Assembly (NCBI RefSeq): GCF_036323735.1
Contig: NC_086026.1
Location: 93,341,859-93,405,858, forward strand
DNA: 64,000 nt
Direction of reading: 5' to 3'
Source: Rattus norvegicus
Taxonomy: Eukaryota > Chordata > Mammalia > Rodentia > Muridae
The notes beneath the pieces are model-generated. The model was not told the origin of the DNA and did no database searches. It saw nothing but the letters and a program-made list of their open reading frames with translations. Positions 48,864 through 60,786 of the stretch are shown piece after piece. The position numbers and the translations under genes were made by a program. Each line of letters starts with the position of its first letter. The stretch's first letter is position 1.

Positions 48864-49827
48864 AGGTAGAGTGGAAGGTGATGGACTTGCATTTTGGAGC
48901 ATCCCCTGGTACTCAGCACTCACCTGCTTACCTGATGCATCACTGTGACAAAGCCACACACACAATCTGTAACTTCGCTTGACCCGGAGAAGGTGTTTTT
49001 GGAGGATGTGGGAATAATGGGGACTGCGTGATTGCTCTGAGCCAATCAGGACTGTGGTGGTGGTTCTCTTATTTTTCTGATTTGTCTGCAGTTGCTCCAC
49101 TCACCTGAAAGTACTCTCCTCTGTGACAGGTCGGCTTCCTTAATGACTGACAGATAATTGGGTAGCACCATCAGGGAAAAAACACTGGACCTACCCTAGG
49201 GTTTATTAGAAACCGGTCTTGCAGAAACCCATTCCTCTCTAAGCTGCCTGCCTGCCATCCTTGAAACCATTTTGCCAGGATGGTAACATCATTGAATCCA
49301 AAAGAAGAAAGCAGTGCTGGCTGACAAAGGACTCTGAGGGTTCTTGTGGTAGCGTCACAAATGTCACTACTCTGCTACTTAACGCCTGCTGGAAAAGCTA
49401 GATGCTCTCAACTCCGTTCTGTAGTGGAGACCCTCACTTCTGTATATTCTCCAGGTGCTTCCAAAACCACCATTGCAAGATCTAATGATCACAGCCAAGT
49501 TACAAGGCAGAAAAGAATTGCTGCTTTGGAAAATGTCTCCTTCTTTATATCTTGCAAGGGGGAAGTTTCACTGTATGCATAAGCCTCCTTGAGAGGTCTA
49601 TTTTGAGAGGTGCACCGCTCATATAGTAAGTTAATAGAGTTTGCTCTGTCAGTGTGCAGAAGCGTTTTCAGCTCTTGTAGTTTGCTTGCACACACATGCA
49701 CATATATTTTTAAATGCAGCTCCCCAAAGTAACAGCTGCTGGTTCTATTTTGTGAAGGGATTATATTTTTGGAGAAAGGAAATGCTTGGTTAGATATATT
49801 TTGTGAGCCATTGACGCCAGTCCTGCC

Positions 49828-49890
49828 GGGGCTGGGGCTCAGCGGTAGAACAATGCATAGCACACACAGATTCTGCACTCAGCTCCAGTA
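49828..49890 (+). repeat. Old ID-like SINE fragment, sense
   Basis: GGGGCTGGGGCTCAGCGGTA and ACTCAGCTCCAGTACAG resemble a worn ID or tRNA-Ala-like SINE. It lies in the putative 3'UTR. Confidence 0.45.
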
Positions 49891-51116
49891 CAGTGGAAAG
49901 GAAAGAGACACCAGGCTGGCTGCCTCGTGTGACTTCCCATGTTACCTACCTTAGTCTCTACCCTCCTAGTTCTATTTCAGTCCAGCTCACAGACTTGGGC
50001 TTTTCAGAATAACACAGATAGGCACTCTTGCACTCTTGAGCACAAGTGAGACTTCAAGCAGCACAGACAGGAAGGGCTGTCTAGAGCATGGTCCTGAATG
50101 TCTTTGGGAGGCAAAGTCCCTGCTCCCCCTGGGTGAACACTGACGTGTGATTTTCACTCGCCGGGATCATGGCATATTTAGAGTTAGTTTCGCACATAGG
50201 GATGGCCTTGAACAGGAAAGAGGCTGATTGAAATCTCGGCCTAGTCCTAGCAGGGTGGTGCTGGCCTCTCGCTCTGATTCTGAGAAGGAAATGTTTGCGA
50301 AATTGAAAGGTCAAACAAGCGGCCCCCTTTGCCAGCCCACCTCAAGCTTTGCTGAACGTGCTCTGCTCCGCATGCTGAAGCTGAGATCCTGTTGCATCAA
50401 GAAGAGAGGAGGACAGCTTCCTTTATGAATGACCAAATGACCGGTGCACAATTTTCTGTCCAAGGAAAGCTTGTCAAGTTGTGGGTATTAGTGGCTGACC
50501 GGTATTAAACAAGATCCAGGAAAAATTCCATTTGGTAAATCCCGGGGAGGTTCCAGGGTTTTGTTTTTGTGTTTTGTTTTTCCTCCTCTAACTGGATATT
50601 GTGCTTGAATTTGTGAGTCTTCTGAGGAATGTTTTTAAATTGTCTTGTGAAATCAACCCAGGTTATATCGATCTACTTACTTACATCGAGTCTACTCTTG
50701 CCAGTGAGTGCCAATAACAGTTTGGCAAAGTGAAATCTTAGCATGTTTCAGTTGTAGGAGCAGTAACCTTACAGTGTTGAGGAAATGGAGAAAGCTACTA
50801 AGATTTGTCATGTAACTTTTTAATTGTCCATACCATAGCTACTATGACTGTGTTAAGCGCACTGAATAGATGGTGTTCTTAGAATGGCTGTCACAGCTAC
50901 TATCATTTCCACCACCATTCTTCTGGGGAGCACTGGGGACTCAGCAAGAGAAATGAGATTAGAGGTAGTGACTTGTTTTAGTGTCCAGAAGCCCAGTATG
51001 GAGTCACCACAGTTCCCAGACAACAGTGTGTGCAGAGCGTGCTGGGTCTTATATGATTTCCAGTCTGCCGGTCTGACTGACTTCTCCCCTCCCCTTCTTC
51101 CTTTCCCTCTCTCTGT

Positions 51117-51200
51117 TGGTTGTTGTTTGAGACAGTCTTGCTACGTAGACCTGGAACCCACTTCTGCTTCTGCCTCCCAAGCGCTAGAATCACATGCTGC
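51117..51200 (-). repeat. B1 fragment, antisense
   Basis: TTGAGACAGTCTTGCTACGT, GCTTCTGCCTCCCAAGCGC. Confidence 0.65.
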
Positions 51201-52677
51201 TGAAATAGCGCTCTTCTGATTCCCTTTAGTTAGCTTGCCTTTAGATTGAGTCGCCACCGTCTTCAAAGCCTAGCAAAGAAGTGCAGACATGACTGGAAGG
51301 CCAGTAGCTTTCAAGGCGTAGTGTTGACTTCCTGTAGGCTTGTGGGACAAAGGAAGTGTGCTGCTCATGACCAGACAGTGCCATTTGAACATCAGGTGAG
51401 TGGGAAACGCCATACTGCTAGGTATCTGCAGACCAGAAGACAATTTAAGTTCAGGAAATTCTTTGCCAAATTCTGGGGGTTTATTAAAATCAAAGAGGAG
51501 AAAAAGGAAGTTTTGCCCTTGGATGCTAATATTCTTTAGGCTCTCCTTTTCTGCTTTATGAAGTTAACCCAATATTTCATTTTCATATTGTGTGAATTTA
51601 ATCATCTAAATATGTTTCTCTTTTGTTATTGAAAGGTACCAAAGGCTTCTTATGTTTTGTTTGGCTCATTTGATTTTATTGTGGTTTTTTTTTTTTTCTA
51701 GAAATACCTTTTATATAGACATGTCCCCAAGTGTCTGGGTCCACTTCAGTCTGTGTCATTGTTTTTTTTACCTCAGTTCGTTTGTGTTTGTCTCTCAAGG
51801 GAGAATAAATTCCAGAAAACATGCATTTTAAAACTGGAGTTGTTTCTTCCCATTCCCTCTCCTTTTCCAACTTTTATTCCTGAGTTACCTTAGATCCTTC
51901 CTGTTGTGTTAGGAACCTGAGCTTTTGCTCCCATCCGTGAAAGGGTTAGACTGTTACAGGCCAGAGCTCCTGCAGCGACTCACTTGAGAAGAATGCTTGT
52001 GGTTTTGCCTGGGCACACTGGGAAGAGAACAGAGCCCTCTCTGGCCGCCCAGGACTAAGGTGGGGCTCCTCAGCCGCTGGCCTAGGTGTATCCTGTGTTC
52101 TTCCAGGCACACTGAAGCCACTAGCCGTTTGTTCCTTACTGGTTGCAGAAAACACTGGGGTGGCCATAATTTCGCTCGCATGACCTTCCTTTGGAGCCAC
52201 ATTTGGAAGCAGAAGACTTCCCTGGAAGCCATGTTTCTGAAGGTGGGGTCCAACGCCGAAGTCACCAAGAAGCAGTTGCAGAACTTAAACCCCAGGACAG
52301 ATGGGGTGTGGGGGAGGGGTCAAAGGCAACAAGCTGTAAGCGGACAGAAATATGTCTGCTCATGAAACCAAATCAGCAGATAGCCCTGCCTGTTTGTGAC
52401 CTAGATTCCAAAGGGAGTGCTTCTTAGTTCTAGACACACAGGCCAGATTAGCAAGGCTGTCTTTCCTGCCAGCATGAATTAAGCCCTCTCAGTGTGATAA
52501 GTCCTGTCTAAGCAGTACAGGAGGATGAGGCGAGCAGATGGGAACATCCGGTACAGCCGTGGTCAGTGGCGGGCCAGGTAAGTTGTCAGCACTGGTACGG
52601 CCCATCCCCAGAAAGGTTAATGGTTTCTTCTTACTAAACCATCCTGACTTTTTAGATCTTATACATGCTATGGACTA

Positions 52678-52712
52678 ATATACATACATACATACATACA
52701 CACACATACATA
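52678..52712. repeat. (ATAC)n microsatellite
   Basis: About 8 units with a short CACACA bridge. Confidence 0.95.
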
Positions 52713-52935
52713 GGTACTGAAGATACATGCATACATATCTACTGAAGTATAGAGTGATAATAATAACCCCCATCTGCCTCCTGCCTCCCTCACTGCCATT
52801 CTCCCAAGGCACCCCCTGCGCCCCATCCTCACCTCTGTCTCCCTGTTGAATATAGAAAGCCTCACCCTGTATTTGTGTGGATTGAAGTCTTCCTGCCCTT
52901 TTCATTTTGTCCCCATGTATGTATTCTTAAAGAAA

Positions 52936-52941
52936 AATAAA
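52936..52941 (+). terminator. Candidate proximal poly(A) signal AATAAA
   Basis: Hexamer inside an A-rich run, followed by a T-rich stretch (TTTTATTTTTGC). It lies just before an old L1-like segment. A second proximal hexamer is at 51804-51809. Confidence 0.25.
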
Positions 52942-52979
52942 CAGAATTAAACCAGATACAGTTTTATTTTTGCTTCTCA

Positions 52980-53523
52980 CAATGGGAACTCTTGTTGTTA
53001 ATCATTATTCTAATGTGTGACTAGATAACATTTTTTTCTCCAACTGTTGACAGTTGAACATTGGTGTGAATATTCTTTCATTTGACTTCTGGTATAAGTA
53101 AGAGATTTCTTACCCAAAAGTGAAGCCACACCTTAAGTCGTATTGCTGGTTGTACAGAAAGAACACGCATTAGCTTTAAGGACAGAGACCGATTGCTTTC
53201 TCGAGCTATGGTACCAGTATATACCTCCCACCAGAATGCTAACATTTTTATGACTGCTAATCACGAACAACCTGTGTGATTGTTAGACAAATCTATACCC
53301 AGCATCTAATGTAAGATGATATCTTGTGGTTTCATTTGGCCTTTTTTTTTAAATCATTAGTAAATCAAACATGTTTATTATGGGGCTCCTGTGTCAAACT
53401 TCTGTGCTACTTGGATATTTGGCTATGTTTTAGTTACTGGAGTGCTCTGTATTCCTGGGGATGGAACCCAAGGCCTTGCATATATGAAGGAAATATTCTA
53501 CCTCCGAGACATACTTCTAGCCC
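52980..53523 (-). repeat. Possible old L1 piece and a B4/ID fragment, antisense
   Basis: 52980-53320 looks like a worn reverse L1 tail (TTGGTGTGAATATTC, TCCCACCAGAATGC). 53430-53523 has GGGGATGGAACCCAAGGCC and CTACCTCCGAGACATACTTC. The L1 part is weak. Confidence 0.4.
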
Positions 53524-53625
53524 ATGAGTTACTTCTTAAAGCGAAGAGAAACCAGGAATAAACAGTCCTCTGAAGCCTTTTCCTGAAATGTGAAATGCAC
53601 ATGAAAGTTTATTCTGTTTTTAGGG

Positions 53626-53631
53626 AATAAA
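53626..53631 (+). terminator. Candidate poly(A) signal AATAAA
   Basis: Canonical hexamer with a good GT-rich downstream stretch (ATGTTGATTGACAGCCTGTC). The downstream element makes it a credible site about 4.77 kb after the stop. Confidence 0.3.
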
Positions 53632-54120
53632 GCTAAGTATGTTGATTGACAGCCTGTCTGTCTGCCATGAGAAGTGCTGGGGACGTCTCTAGGAGACTGT
53701 CTCTGAAGGTGCCATAAGGTTCATCACTTTCCTGCCTTGTTTGGCAGGAAATCAATTGGATTTATGCTCTGCCTCAGTTTGCTTTACTGGATTTCACCAA
53801 GCGAAAATCTTTATGCAGACTTTATGCTCACGTATACCTGTTTGCTTAGGAGATCAACATACAGTGGGCTTGGAGCCATGGCCAAACAAGGTGTGGCACT
53901 TAAAAGAAAGCAGAAAACTCTTAGACAAGGTGCTTGAGCTCAGACTGGGGGAGTCCCCAGGCGGAGAAAAGATCCAGGTGGTGCTAGGCATAGCCCAGTG
54001 AGAAGCAAGGGTTTCCACGTGTGTAGAACTGCAGGGGACTGGCTCTCGTCCCTCTAAGGAACTGTTTCAGTAGATGACACTGGCATTTTAAAGTGTTTTA
54101 ACAACTGTTATCATGAATAG

Positions 54121-54126
54121 AATAAA
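54121..54126 (+). terminator. Candidate poly(A) signal AATAAA
   Basis: Canonical hexamer about 5.26 kb after the stop codon. The downstream GU-rich element is weak. It is an alternative to the signal at 54589. Confidence 0.25.
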
Positions 54127-54588
54127 ATTGAGGTCCCTTTATAAAACAGGTATCTACACTACTATACGTAATATAGGGCCCCATAATAAAAATCATTATA
54201 CCCAAACCTTCCCCTGAAGAAGCTTTAAAGCAAGTGCCAGTGTTCACCAGCGTTAAACAGAATGAAGCTCTAGTTCAGAATGCTGCTGTCCACCAACCAG
54301 CAAGCCCCGTGGGTCAGAGCCCTTGAAGGGTGCCTACCCAGGTTTGTGACGTGGTTTGAGTGTAAAGATATTCCAGATTTTATACTTATTGTAAACACTC
54401 AAATGAGCTTGTGGATAATTTTCATATCATTTATACATTAAAACAGTCTGAATATATTGAGTATTAAAATGATCTCTTGTTCCCGTAAGTGTGGCCCCTG
54501 GGATATTTTAGGTTTAACGTTTGGTTTTCATTATTGCCCTGCTGGACAGCACTGTTCTTCACACTCCTGCCTGAGTTTACAATAGAGA

Positions 54589-54594
54589 AATAAA
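54589..54594 (+). terminator. Candidate distal poly(A) signal AATAAA
   Basis: Canonical hexamer in repeat-free AT-rich DNA, followed within about 20-40 bases by a T-rich then GT-containing stretch (TTTTTAGGTCTTGAGG). It is the most distal good candidate for Sh3bgrl2. Whether it is used cannot be told from sequence alone. Confidence 0.3.
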
Positions 54595-54615
54595 TGCATT
54601 TGGAATATTTTTAGG

Positions 54616-56371
54616 TCTTGAGGAAAGTCCTCCATTTTTAATACTGAAGGAAACTGCAAACATCTTTGGGAGCATAATTTTCTGATACAGATGCCAAAAT
54701 GACTTTTTCATTCTGCCTTTTGCTCCTGTAGCTTTTTTTTTTAATAGTGAAGGAAGTGTCTTCTCCTGGACATGGCTGTGCCATGTGTTGTCAGAATGTG
54801 TGACCTCTCTCTCTGCAGCCTCCTGTTTCCTGTTATCTAACTGAGCTCATGTCTGGAGTTGTCCTGTGTCAGAACTAGGTCACGATGGCATTTGTATTTT
54901 CTGTTTTCAAGGGGGGAAGTAATGACTCACTCACTCAGACGCCAGCTATAATCTTCAGAACTGTGGTGAATGTTCCTGGGATGTGAGTCCTTTATTTGCA
55001 AAGTTAAAAAACAAAAGTATATGGATAATCTGCCTTTTAGACATTTCTTTCTGGTGGTAGTGCCAGAGATTAAAACAAACCTGCCCAGGGTTTTAAAGTA
55101 GTTTTTGCTATTCTCTTAGAACACTAACTTTTAGGTAAACCTGTAGTATTCTTGCCATTAAAATAATTGAGTGATGTATTTTTCTTCTTTTCATTACTTT
55201 GGGAGTCTTCTCTGTAGTAAATGAATTAGCTCTTGCAGGACTGAGAGACGCCAGCCTTTGCATTCTATTCAGCTCCTCGTCCTGTTGCTTTGGGGCCATA
55301 ATCTGCCATGTGAATGAACTGCGTACCTGTGTGCAATTTTCCTTTCTTGGGTGGACAGAGCAACGTGTTCAAGATAAATACTCTTGTTAAATCAGCTTTA
55401 TGTTACTAATGTTATGATCCCACTTCTTTCATCTGCTTAAGTTCTCTGGTTTTCCTCCCTGCTGATCTAGTTCATGTCGCGCACAAATGAAATCACATTA
55501 GTAGATCTCAGAGATTTGGGGCTGGGGCAGTCTGAAGCCTGGCTCCATGACAGATGCCAAAGACGATCATCATGCCTAAAGGCCAGCAGTTTGCCAGCCA
55601 AGGGTCTACCCTCTCGTCTTGCTTCCCATTGTTGTGATAAATCACTGTTGATGTGCTCTCAGAAATGTGGGCACCAGCTAGCAAGGGTGACAAGATGTGG
55701 CAGGAGCATCCCCGTCTCCAACATGGGAACCTGAGTAATCCCACAGCTGTCCTAGTAAATGTTCATTACCATTCCAGCATCCTAATCGTGGGCGAGGAGC
55801 AGAATATTGGCAGGCTATCCAGCCTGCCCAGAATGATTCTGCAAACGAGTTTAGCTGCTACGGTGACTATAGCATTCACAACTGTGGACAACTTCTGACC
55901 AACAGCAAAATACTTTCCCTAGTCAGGACTCACCTAGGGCACCATGCTGCCTGTTAATGAAAGAGGCCAGTGTGACCAGGTCTCCTAGTGCAGCTTCACT
56001 CAAACCCCAGTGTGCAAATAATTGCATCTGCAGTAAGTGCAAACAAAACACGGCTGGAATCTAGACAGCTGCAAGGGTTGTATCAGACCCACACAGTGAC
56101 GTCAAGGAGGTGTCTCCCTCAGGTGACAAACCTTCAGCTAAGTGCGGAGGGTAAACGTTGGTCAAGATCGGTTCTCTGTAAGGTTTTTCCAGTAATAATA
56201 ACTGCTTATTAGTGACTTGGGCAAGTGGCTCTTTATTGGTACTATTTTCTGTATGTTATAATTTACATTTTTTTGTGATTTGCTTGTGGACTTGGGATCA
56301 CATACATGGTCATTTGTACTACATAGCAAAAGGAAAAAAGACTCCAAATAAGGTATGCAGGCAAGGCCTGA

Positions 56372-56372
<1 letters not shown>
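54616..56372. other. DNA downstream of Sh3bgrl2, nothing recognised
   Basis: No gene, RNA or clear repeat is seen. If transcription runs further than the chosen poly(A) signal, part of this could still be 3'UTR. Confidence 0.4.
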
Positions 56373-56437
<65 letters not shown>

Positions 56438-56557
56438 TGTATTCTGTGTGTGTATGTGTGTATGATGTGTGTGTGAATGTGTATCTGTGTATGATGTATC
56501 ATGCTGTGTGTGTGTGATGTATCATGCTGTATATGTATATGTGTGTGATTTATCATG

Positions 56558-56604
<47 letters not shown>
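56373..56604. repeat. Compound TG/GA repeat with a TATCATGC minisatellite core
   Basis: (TG)n to 56414, (GA)n to 56437, then three loose copies of TGTGTGATGTATCATGCT-like units (about 56485-56560), then (TG)n at 56561-56604. Confidence 0.95.
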
Positions 56605-56605
<1 letters not shown>

Positions 56606-57536
56606 TATAATGCTGGATTGTACCAGGGCTTCCTACATAGCTTCAAGCATTTTCACCATGTCCCTACCCTTTAAGCCTTTTTTCCTTATGTCTTTAAGTT
56701 AGTGAGCTTTCTAAGAAAGGGAGTGGGGGTGAGACAAACACTTGTTTCCCTCTTCAACAATGGCATAATCACCAGTTCATGCCCAGATGCATTTAGTTCA
56801 AAGACAGGGCCTTGCTCTTGTCTTCTGGGACCATTTTGTGGAGTTTGCTGATGGTAAGTTGAATGTGTAAGTTTGTGTGCTGCTGTTGGAGGACGCCCAG
56901 TGCTTTTGCTATGCAACTGTGAGTATAAATGTTGACTGTATAGTGTTGCAGACATCACGTCTCTGGTGTATTTAATTGTCTTTAGTTTGCCCTGCTTTTG
57001 TACAAAGAGAGTCATTACTTGTGTGTCTTTACTTGTGGGCTATGAATTTGTCACAGAGCTGCCTGTCAGATGAAATATGTGTAGTGTTAGAGTGTGCACA
57101 GTCTGTTTGGTAATTGACTATATGGCCATGTGCTAAGAAGTCCTGGCTTTTTTTCTTACTTTATCGCTGGAACTCTAATTCCTTATCTTTTTTTTTTCTC
57201 CTGCTGACAGCTATAAGTTTGAAATATGTTAGCCTAAGACCAATTAAGAGATAAGAATCACACAGTGATTTAAACAAGGGAGATGAATATAAGGAATTGC
57301 TGAACTCTGATTTAAAAAAAAAACAACTTTTTTTTAAGCCTGTCAGATATAAGAATCCCCTGGGAGTGATGGAGACTATCCAAGAAGGGGAAACTTGAAG
57401 GGAGGCTGTCCTTCAGACGTCCTTGAAGGAGATCAGGTAGCAGTTCCTGGTTGGTAGGAAGTTTGCTGGTCAAGCAAGAAGCAACCCATGGAGTACAGGC
57501 TAGGGCCTGCTGAGCAAGAGAGCAGCCATGCTTTTA

Positions 57537-57828
57537 TTTATTTATTTTTTATTTTTTTATTAACTTGAGTATTTCTTATATACATTTCGAGTGTTATTCC
57601 CTTTCCCGGTTTCCGGGCAAACATCCCCCTCCCCCCTCCCCTTCGTTATGGGTGTTCCCCTCCCCATCCTCCCCGCATTGCCTCCCTCCCCCCAACAATC
57701 ACATTCACTGGGGGTTCAGTCTTAGCAGGACCCAGGGCTTCCCCTTCCACTGGTGCTCTTACTAGGATATTCATTGCTACCTATGAGGTCAGAGTCCAGG
57801 GTCAGTCCATGTATAGTCTTTAGGTAGT
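57537..57828 (-). mobile_element. Young 5'-truncated L1 tail, antisense, 15-bp duplication
   Basis: Same L1 tail as 47884-48175 with about ten visible differences, cut off at GTCTTTAGGTAGTG. GCAGCCATGCTTTTA is exact at 57522-57536 and 57829-57843. Confidence 0.95.
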
Positions 57829-58469
57829 GCAGCCATGCTTTTAGAAGGAGCAGGTGGCAGTATCAAAAGGAGGTCTGGCCCAAGTAGTGTCCGTGCCAAA
57901 GGGGTTATCACACAGCTCAGGCCAAAGGTGCAAGGTTACTAAGGGACTTTGTAGACATAAGTTGCCCACACTGCTGACCTACTGTGCAGCAGTCGGGCAC
58001 AGTAGGAGAGCCACTTCTCACCTGGTGTCCCTCCTGTATCCTCTACTAAAAAGTCTAGCACCTGACCCTTCAAGAGTACAACAATTAATGGAATTCTCTC
58101 CCTTACCACAAAGCAGCAAACAGAAAAGTGAATTTGCAGCTAAAAAAGTAAGTCAGTGACTAAGATGTGCCATCAAGGAATTCTGTAAAAGGAATCTCTT
58201 AGTGACATCTGGAACCAGTTGTGTTAAGAGCTAAAGGATGAGATTGCCAGTTTTGTAAAACCTCGGTAATTTAAGTAAAAATGTCTTACAGGAAATATGT
58301 ATGCCTTGCTGACGTGACCTCCTTGGAGAGCTAGTGATTGACTAAGCTGAGGAATGGCCTCGTCACAAACACAAGTGCATCTGGAAGATACAGAGTTGAG
58401 GCTTGATCCAATCCTTACTTTGATTGTGTACCCGATTTCATTAAGCTGTTGAAATTTAATTTCAGCCTG

Positions 58470-58565
58470 TGAGTGATTACACACCTGTAACACTCCCAGA
58501 ACTCGGGAGGCTGAGGCAGGATTGAAAGTTCAAGGTCAGGCTGGGCTACACAACAAAACCCAACT
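58470..58565 (+). repeat. B1 fragment, sense
   Basis: GATTACACACCTGTAACACT, CGGGAGGCTGAGGCAGGATT and GGTCAGGCTGGGCTACACAA. Confidence 0.75.
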
Positions 58566-58609
58566 TGTATTTATTTTAAATAGAAAGGAAAAAGAATACT
58601 ATGGTGCTG

Positions 58610-58611
<2 letters not shown>

Positions 58612-58655
<44 letters not shown>
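58612..58655. repeat. (GT)n microsatellite
   Basis: About 22 uninterrupted units. A second simple tract, (AAAC)n-rich, lies at about 58873-58922. Confidence 0.97.
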
Positions 58656-58657
<2 letters not shown>

Positions 58658-58922
58658 CTTATGATGTAACTTCTCATGTGAGCAGGGACTCAGGATAAGC
58701 ACTAACCTGTTTTTAGAGCATTAGCCTCAGCCTAGTCCCTTGACTTCCAAAACAGTCAATACAAAAAAACCAGTAATTCTAAAGGACTTGGTTCTTAGGG
58801 CTTGTGCTTGGGCACACTTGGGTGTTCCCATCACCCCTCCCCTCCTTACCCTTGCAGCAAGTAAAAAACTGCAAAAACACAAAACAAAACAAACAAACAA
58901 AACAAAAACAAAAACCCGAACC

Positions 58923-60205
58923 AAACAAAACCTCTGTAGCATCTGACCTGTTTGCCCTGAAAAGGTCATCCGAGGTGGAAGTGAAGGACCAGGCAGGTCT
59001 CAGGAAACGGCAGGTGCTGGCTCCTGTGATAGCATAAACCCCAACGCTCAGGTCAAGGGATCCAGTGAGTGATGCCCGTGAGTGATGCCTGGGCAGTGCT
59101 GCGCTCACCTCCGCCCTAGAGCCTTGGTCTGTCCCTGGTCCATGTTTTGATGTTCTTGTGTACCTTGGGGATCTGTGTGCCACTAAGACACGTCGATCAG
59201 GTCAAGAGTAGAAGCTCCGTATTCAGAGGGCCAGTACCATCCTCCACCTTGATGAGCACGTGATGGGCACGTGAACGCTACTCCCAGCACGGCTCCTCAC
59301 AGCGCCCTCCCCATTGCATGGGCCAGTCTGCCTGGGACAGGCGCTGTAGGGGAGGAGGCTGCACCGGACCCTCTGCACCAGTGGGCTCCGCACTGTGGAT
59401 TTTGTGATTGTCCACAGGCAGTGCTGAATACTGCTATTACCTAGATGCTGACTACCTTCATCAGAAAGCCCAGAGTTTGTCAGACATTAAGTGTAGTGTA
59501 AGCCATGTAGGGAGAATGGGGACTTTTATCTTAGCAAAGCGTTATTTAATTGAACAGCCTGGCTTTTTTTTTTTTTTTCAATAGCTGAAGAAGGCTGACT
59601 GCTTCTGCTGTGCTACACAAATATATCCAAACCTGGGACTTTTCTATACTATCTATTTTTCAGTAGGAACAAAATTCATTTAATCTCATGCATATTTTAT
59701 AGCCGTTAACTACCCAGTCAGTTTAGACAGCGACAACTTTCGGGTTGTTGCTCTGAGTCAGAAAAAAATTCTGGCCTTCCTGGGTTTCATACTAGCCTCA
59801 GTCTAACGTCAGAAGTCGATAGACACTGCTGGTAGAAGCATGACGGGAATCTGACAGGTTAGAAGTTACTAGATGTAGCCCTTAATGTGTGAGCTAACTG
59901 CTGTTCAGTATTTTTCTTAGTTAGAACAAGTGGGTAGATGATAAAAAAGCAGCGTGTTCTCTTGTCTTCTAGGAGCTGTAATTATAGTCAAAGTGAAGTT
60001 CTGTGCCTAATAATAACTTCGGTTACATTGGAAGCCAGTGGGGAATGACTGCACATATATTAATGTAAGATCAAGGAAGCTCTCATATCTTGATTGATAT
60101 GTATGTAGATATATTATATAACATGTAATATATATAGTTAATAGTTATATATGTCTTAGTGGATATTTGTCTCAAGTTTTAGTTCTACTGAGTTGCAGAG
60201 ACAAA
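58923..60205. other. Intergenic DNA, nothing recognised
   Basis: A 14-base T-run is at about 59564-59578 and an AT-rich stretch (TATATA) at 60095-60150. No gene or SINE is recognised. Confidence 0.45.
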
Positions 60206-60312
60206 GCCAAGAAGAACATAGGCTGTCCCTATGATTTAGCCGAGCGACATTGTCTGGGCCAAGAAGAACATAGGCTGTCCCTATGATTTAGCCGAGCGAC
60301 ATTGTCTGGGCC
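60206..60312. repeat. Exact 52-bp tandem duplication
   Basis: 60206-60257 and 60258-60309 are identical, with the next three bases repeating again. The unit begins GCCAAGAAGAACATAGGCTG. Confidence 0.98.
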
Positions 60313-60392
60313 GAGGCTAAGAAGCATGACCTTCAGCGACAGGAAGCCACGAAGTCAGCGTAACTGCGGAGAGTGGCAGCCAGGCAGTGCTG

Positions 60393-60602
60393 TGGGGCTG
60401 GAGGGATGGCTCACCAGGTAACAGTGCACACTATTCTTACTAAAGACCCAAATTCCGGTCTCTACATCTACAGCACACATAGCCCATAACTCCCAGCTCC
60501 GGGGAATCCAATGTCTCCAGCCTCCGCCTGCACTCATGTGCACACACTCATGTGCACACACTCATGTGCACACAGCTAAAACTAAAATACACTTTTAAAA
60601 GG
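60393..60602 (+). repeat. B2/B3-type SINE, sense, with 14-bp triplication
   Basis: GGGGCTGGAGGGATGGCTCA opens it and an A-rich tail closes it. Near the 3' end ACTCATGTGCACAC is repeated three times (60532, 60546, 60560). Confidence 0.7.
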
Positions 60603-60786
60603 GAGTGATGCTAATGTCAAAAGGAATGGCTCAGCCAACGGCGTTGGACAAAATTGCCACATTTTAGAATTGAGACAGGATCCCTACATATGGTCATATG
60701 GAGGAAGGGACGGAAGGTCATGGAAGGTCATATGGGACGAGACAGTTCTTGATGGCAGACTTTTCACCTCCCTCCATGGCTGTCCT

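Larger units (their letters stand above)
1..54615 (+). other. Sh3bgrl2: Sh3bgrl2 gene, 3' part (intron 1 to 3'UTR)
   Basis: Three exons on the + strand encode a protein matching SH3BGRL2, a small thioredoxin-fold protein of the SH3BGR family. The introns visible here are all phase 0: intron 1 (at least 28,850 bp), intron 2 (15,593 bp) and intron 3 (4,141 bp). Exons contribute 62, 27 and 3 codons; adding the 15 residues expected from exon 1 gives 107, the known length in mammals. No exon 1, ATG context or promoter CpG island was found in the first 28.8 kb, so the gene starts upstream of the window. The 3' boundary is an estimate from poly(A) signals, not a proven end. Confidence 0.9.
48864..54615 (+). 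other. Sh3bgrl2: Sh3bgrl2 3'UTR (3' end uncertain)
   Basis: The sequence after the stop at 48861-48863 has no splice pattern or coding frame I can support. It is fairly poor in repeats up to about 51.1 kb, then holds a B1 fragment (51117-51200), an (ATAC)n tract (52678-52712), an old L1-like stretch (about 52980-53320) and a B4/ID fragment (53430-53523). AATAAA hexamers occur at 51804, 52936, 53626, 54121 and 54589. AT-rich, repeat-free sequence from 54060 to 54600 looks like the distal end of a long 3'UTR, so the last hexamer was used for the nominal end. Shorter ends are equally possible. Confidence 0.35.

Noticed and set aside
56373..56604. CRISPR-like spaced repeats
   Set aside because: The spacing comes from TG/GA slippage and short TATCATGC units, with no constant repeat and unique spacers; the host is a mammal.
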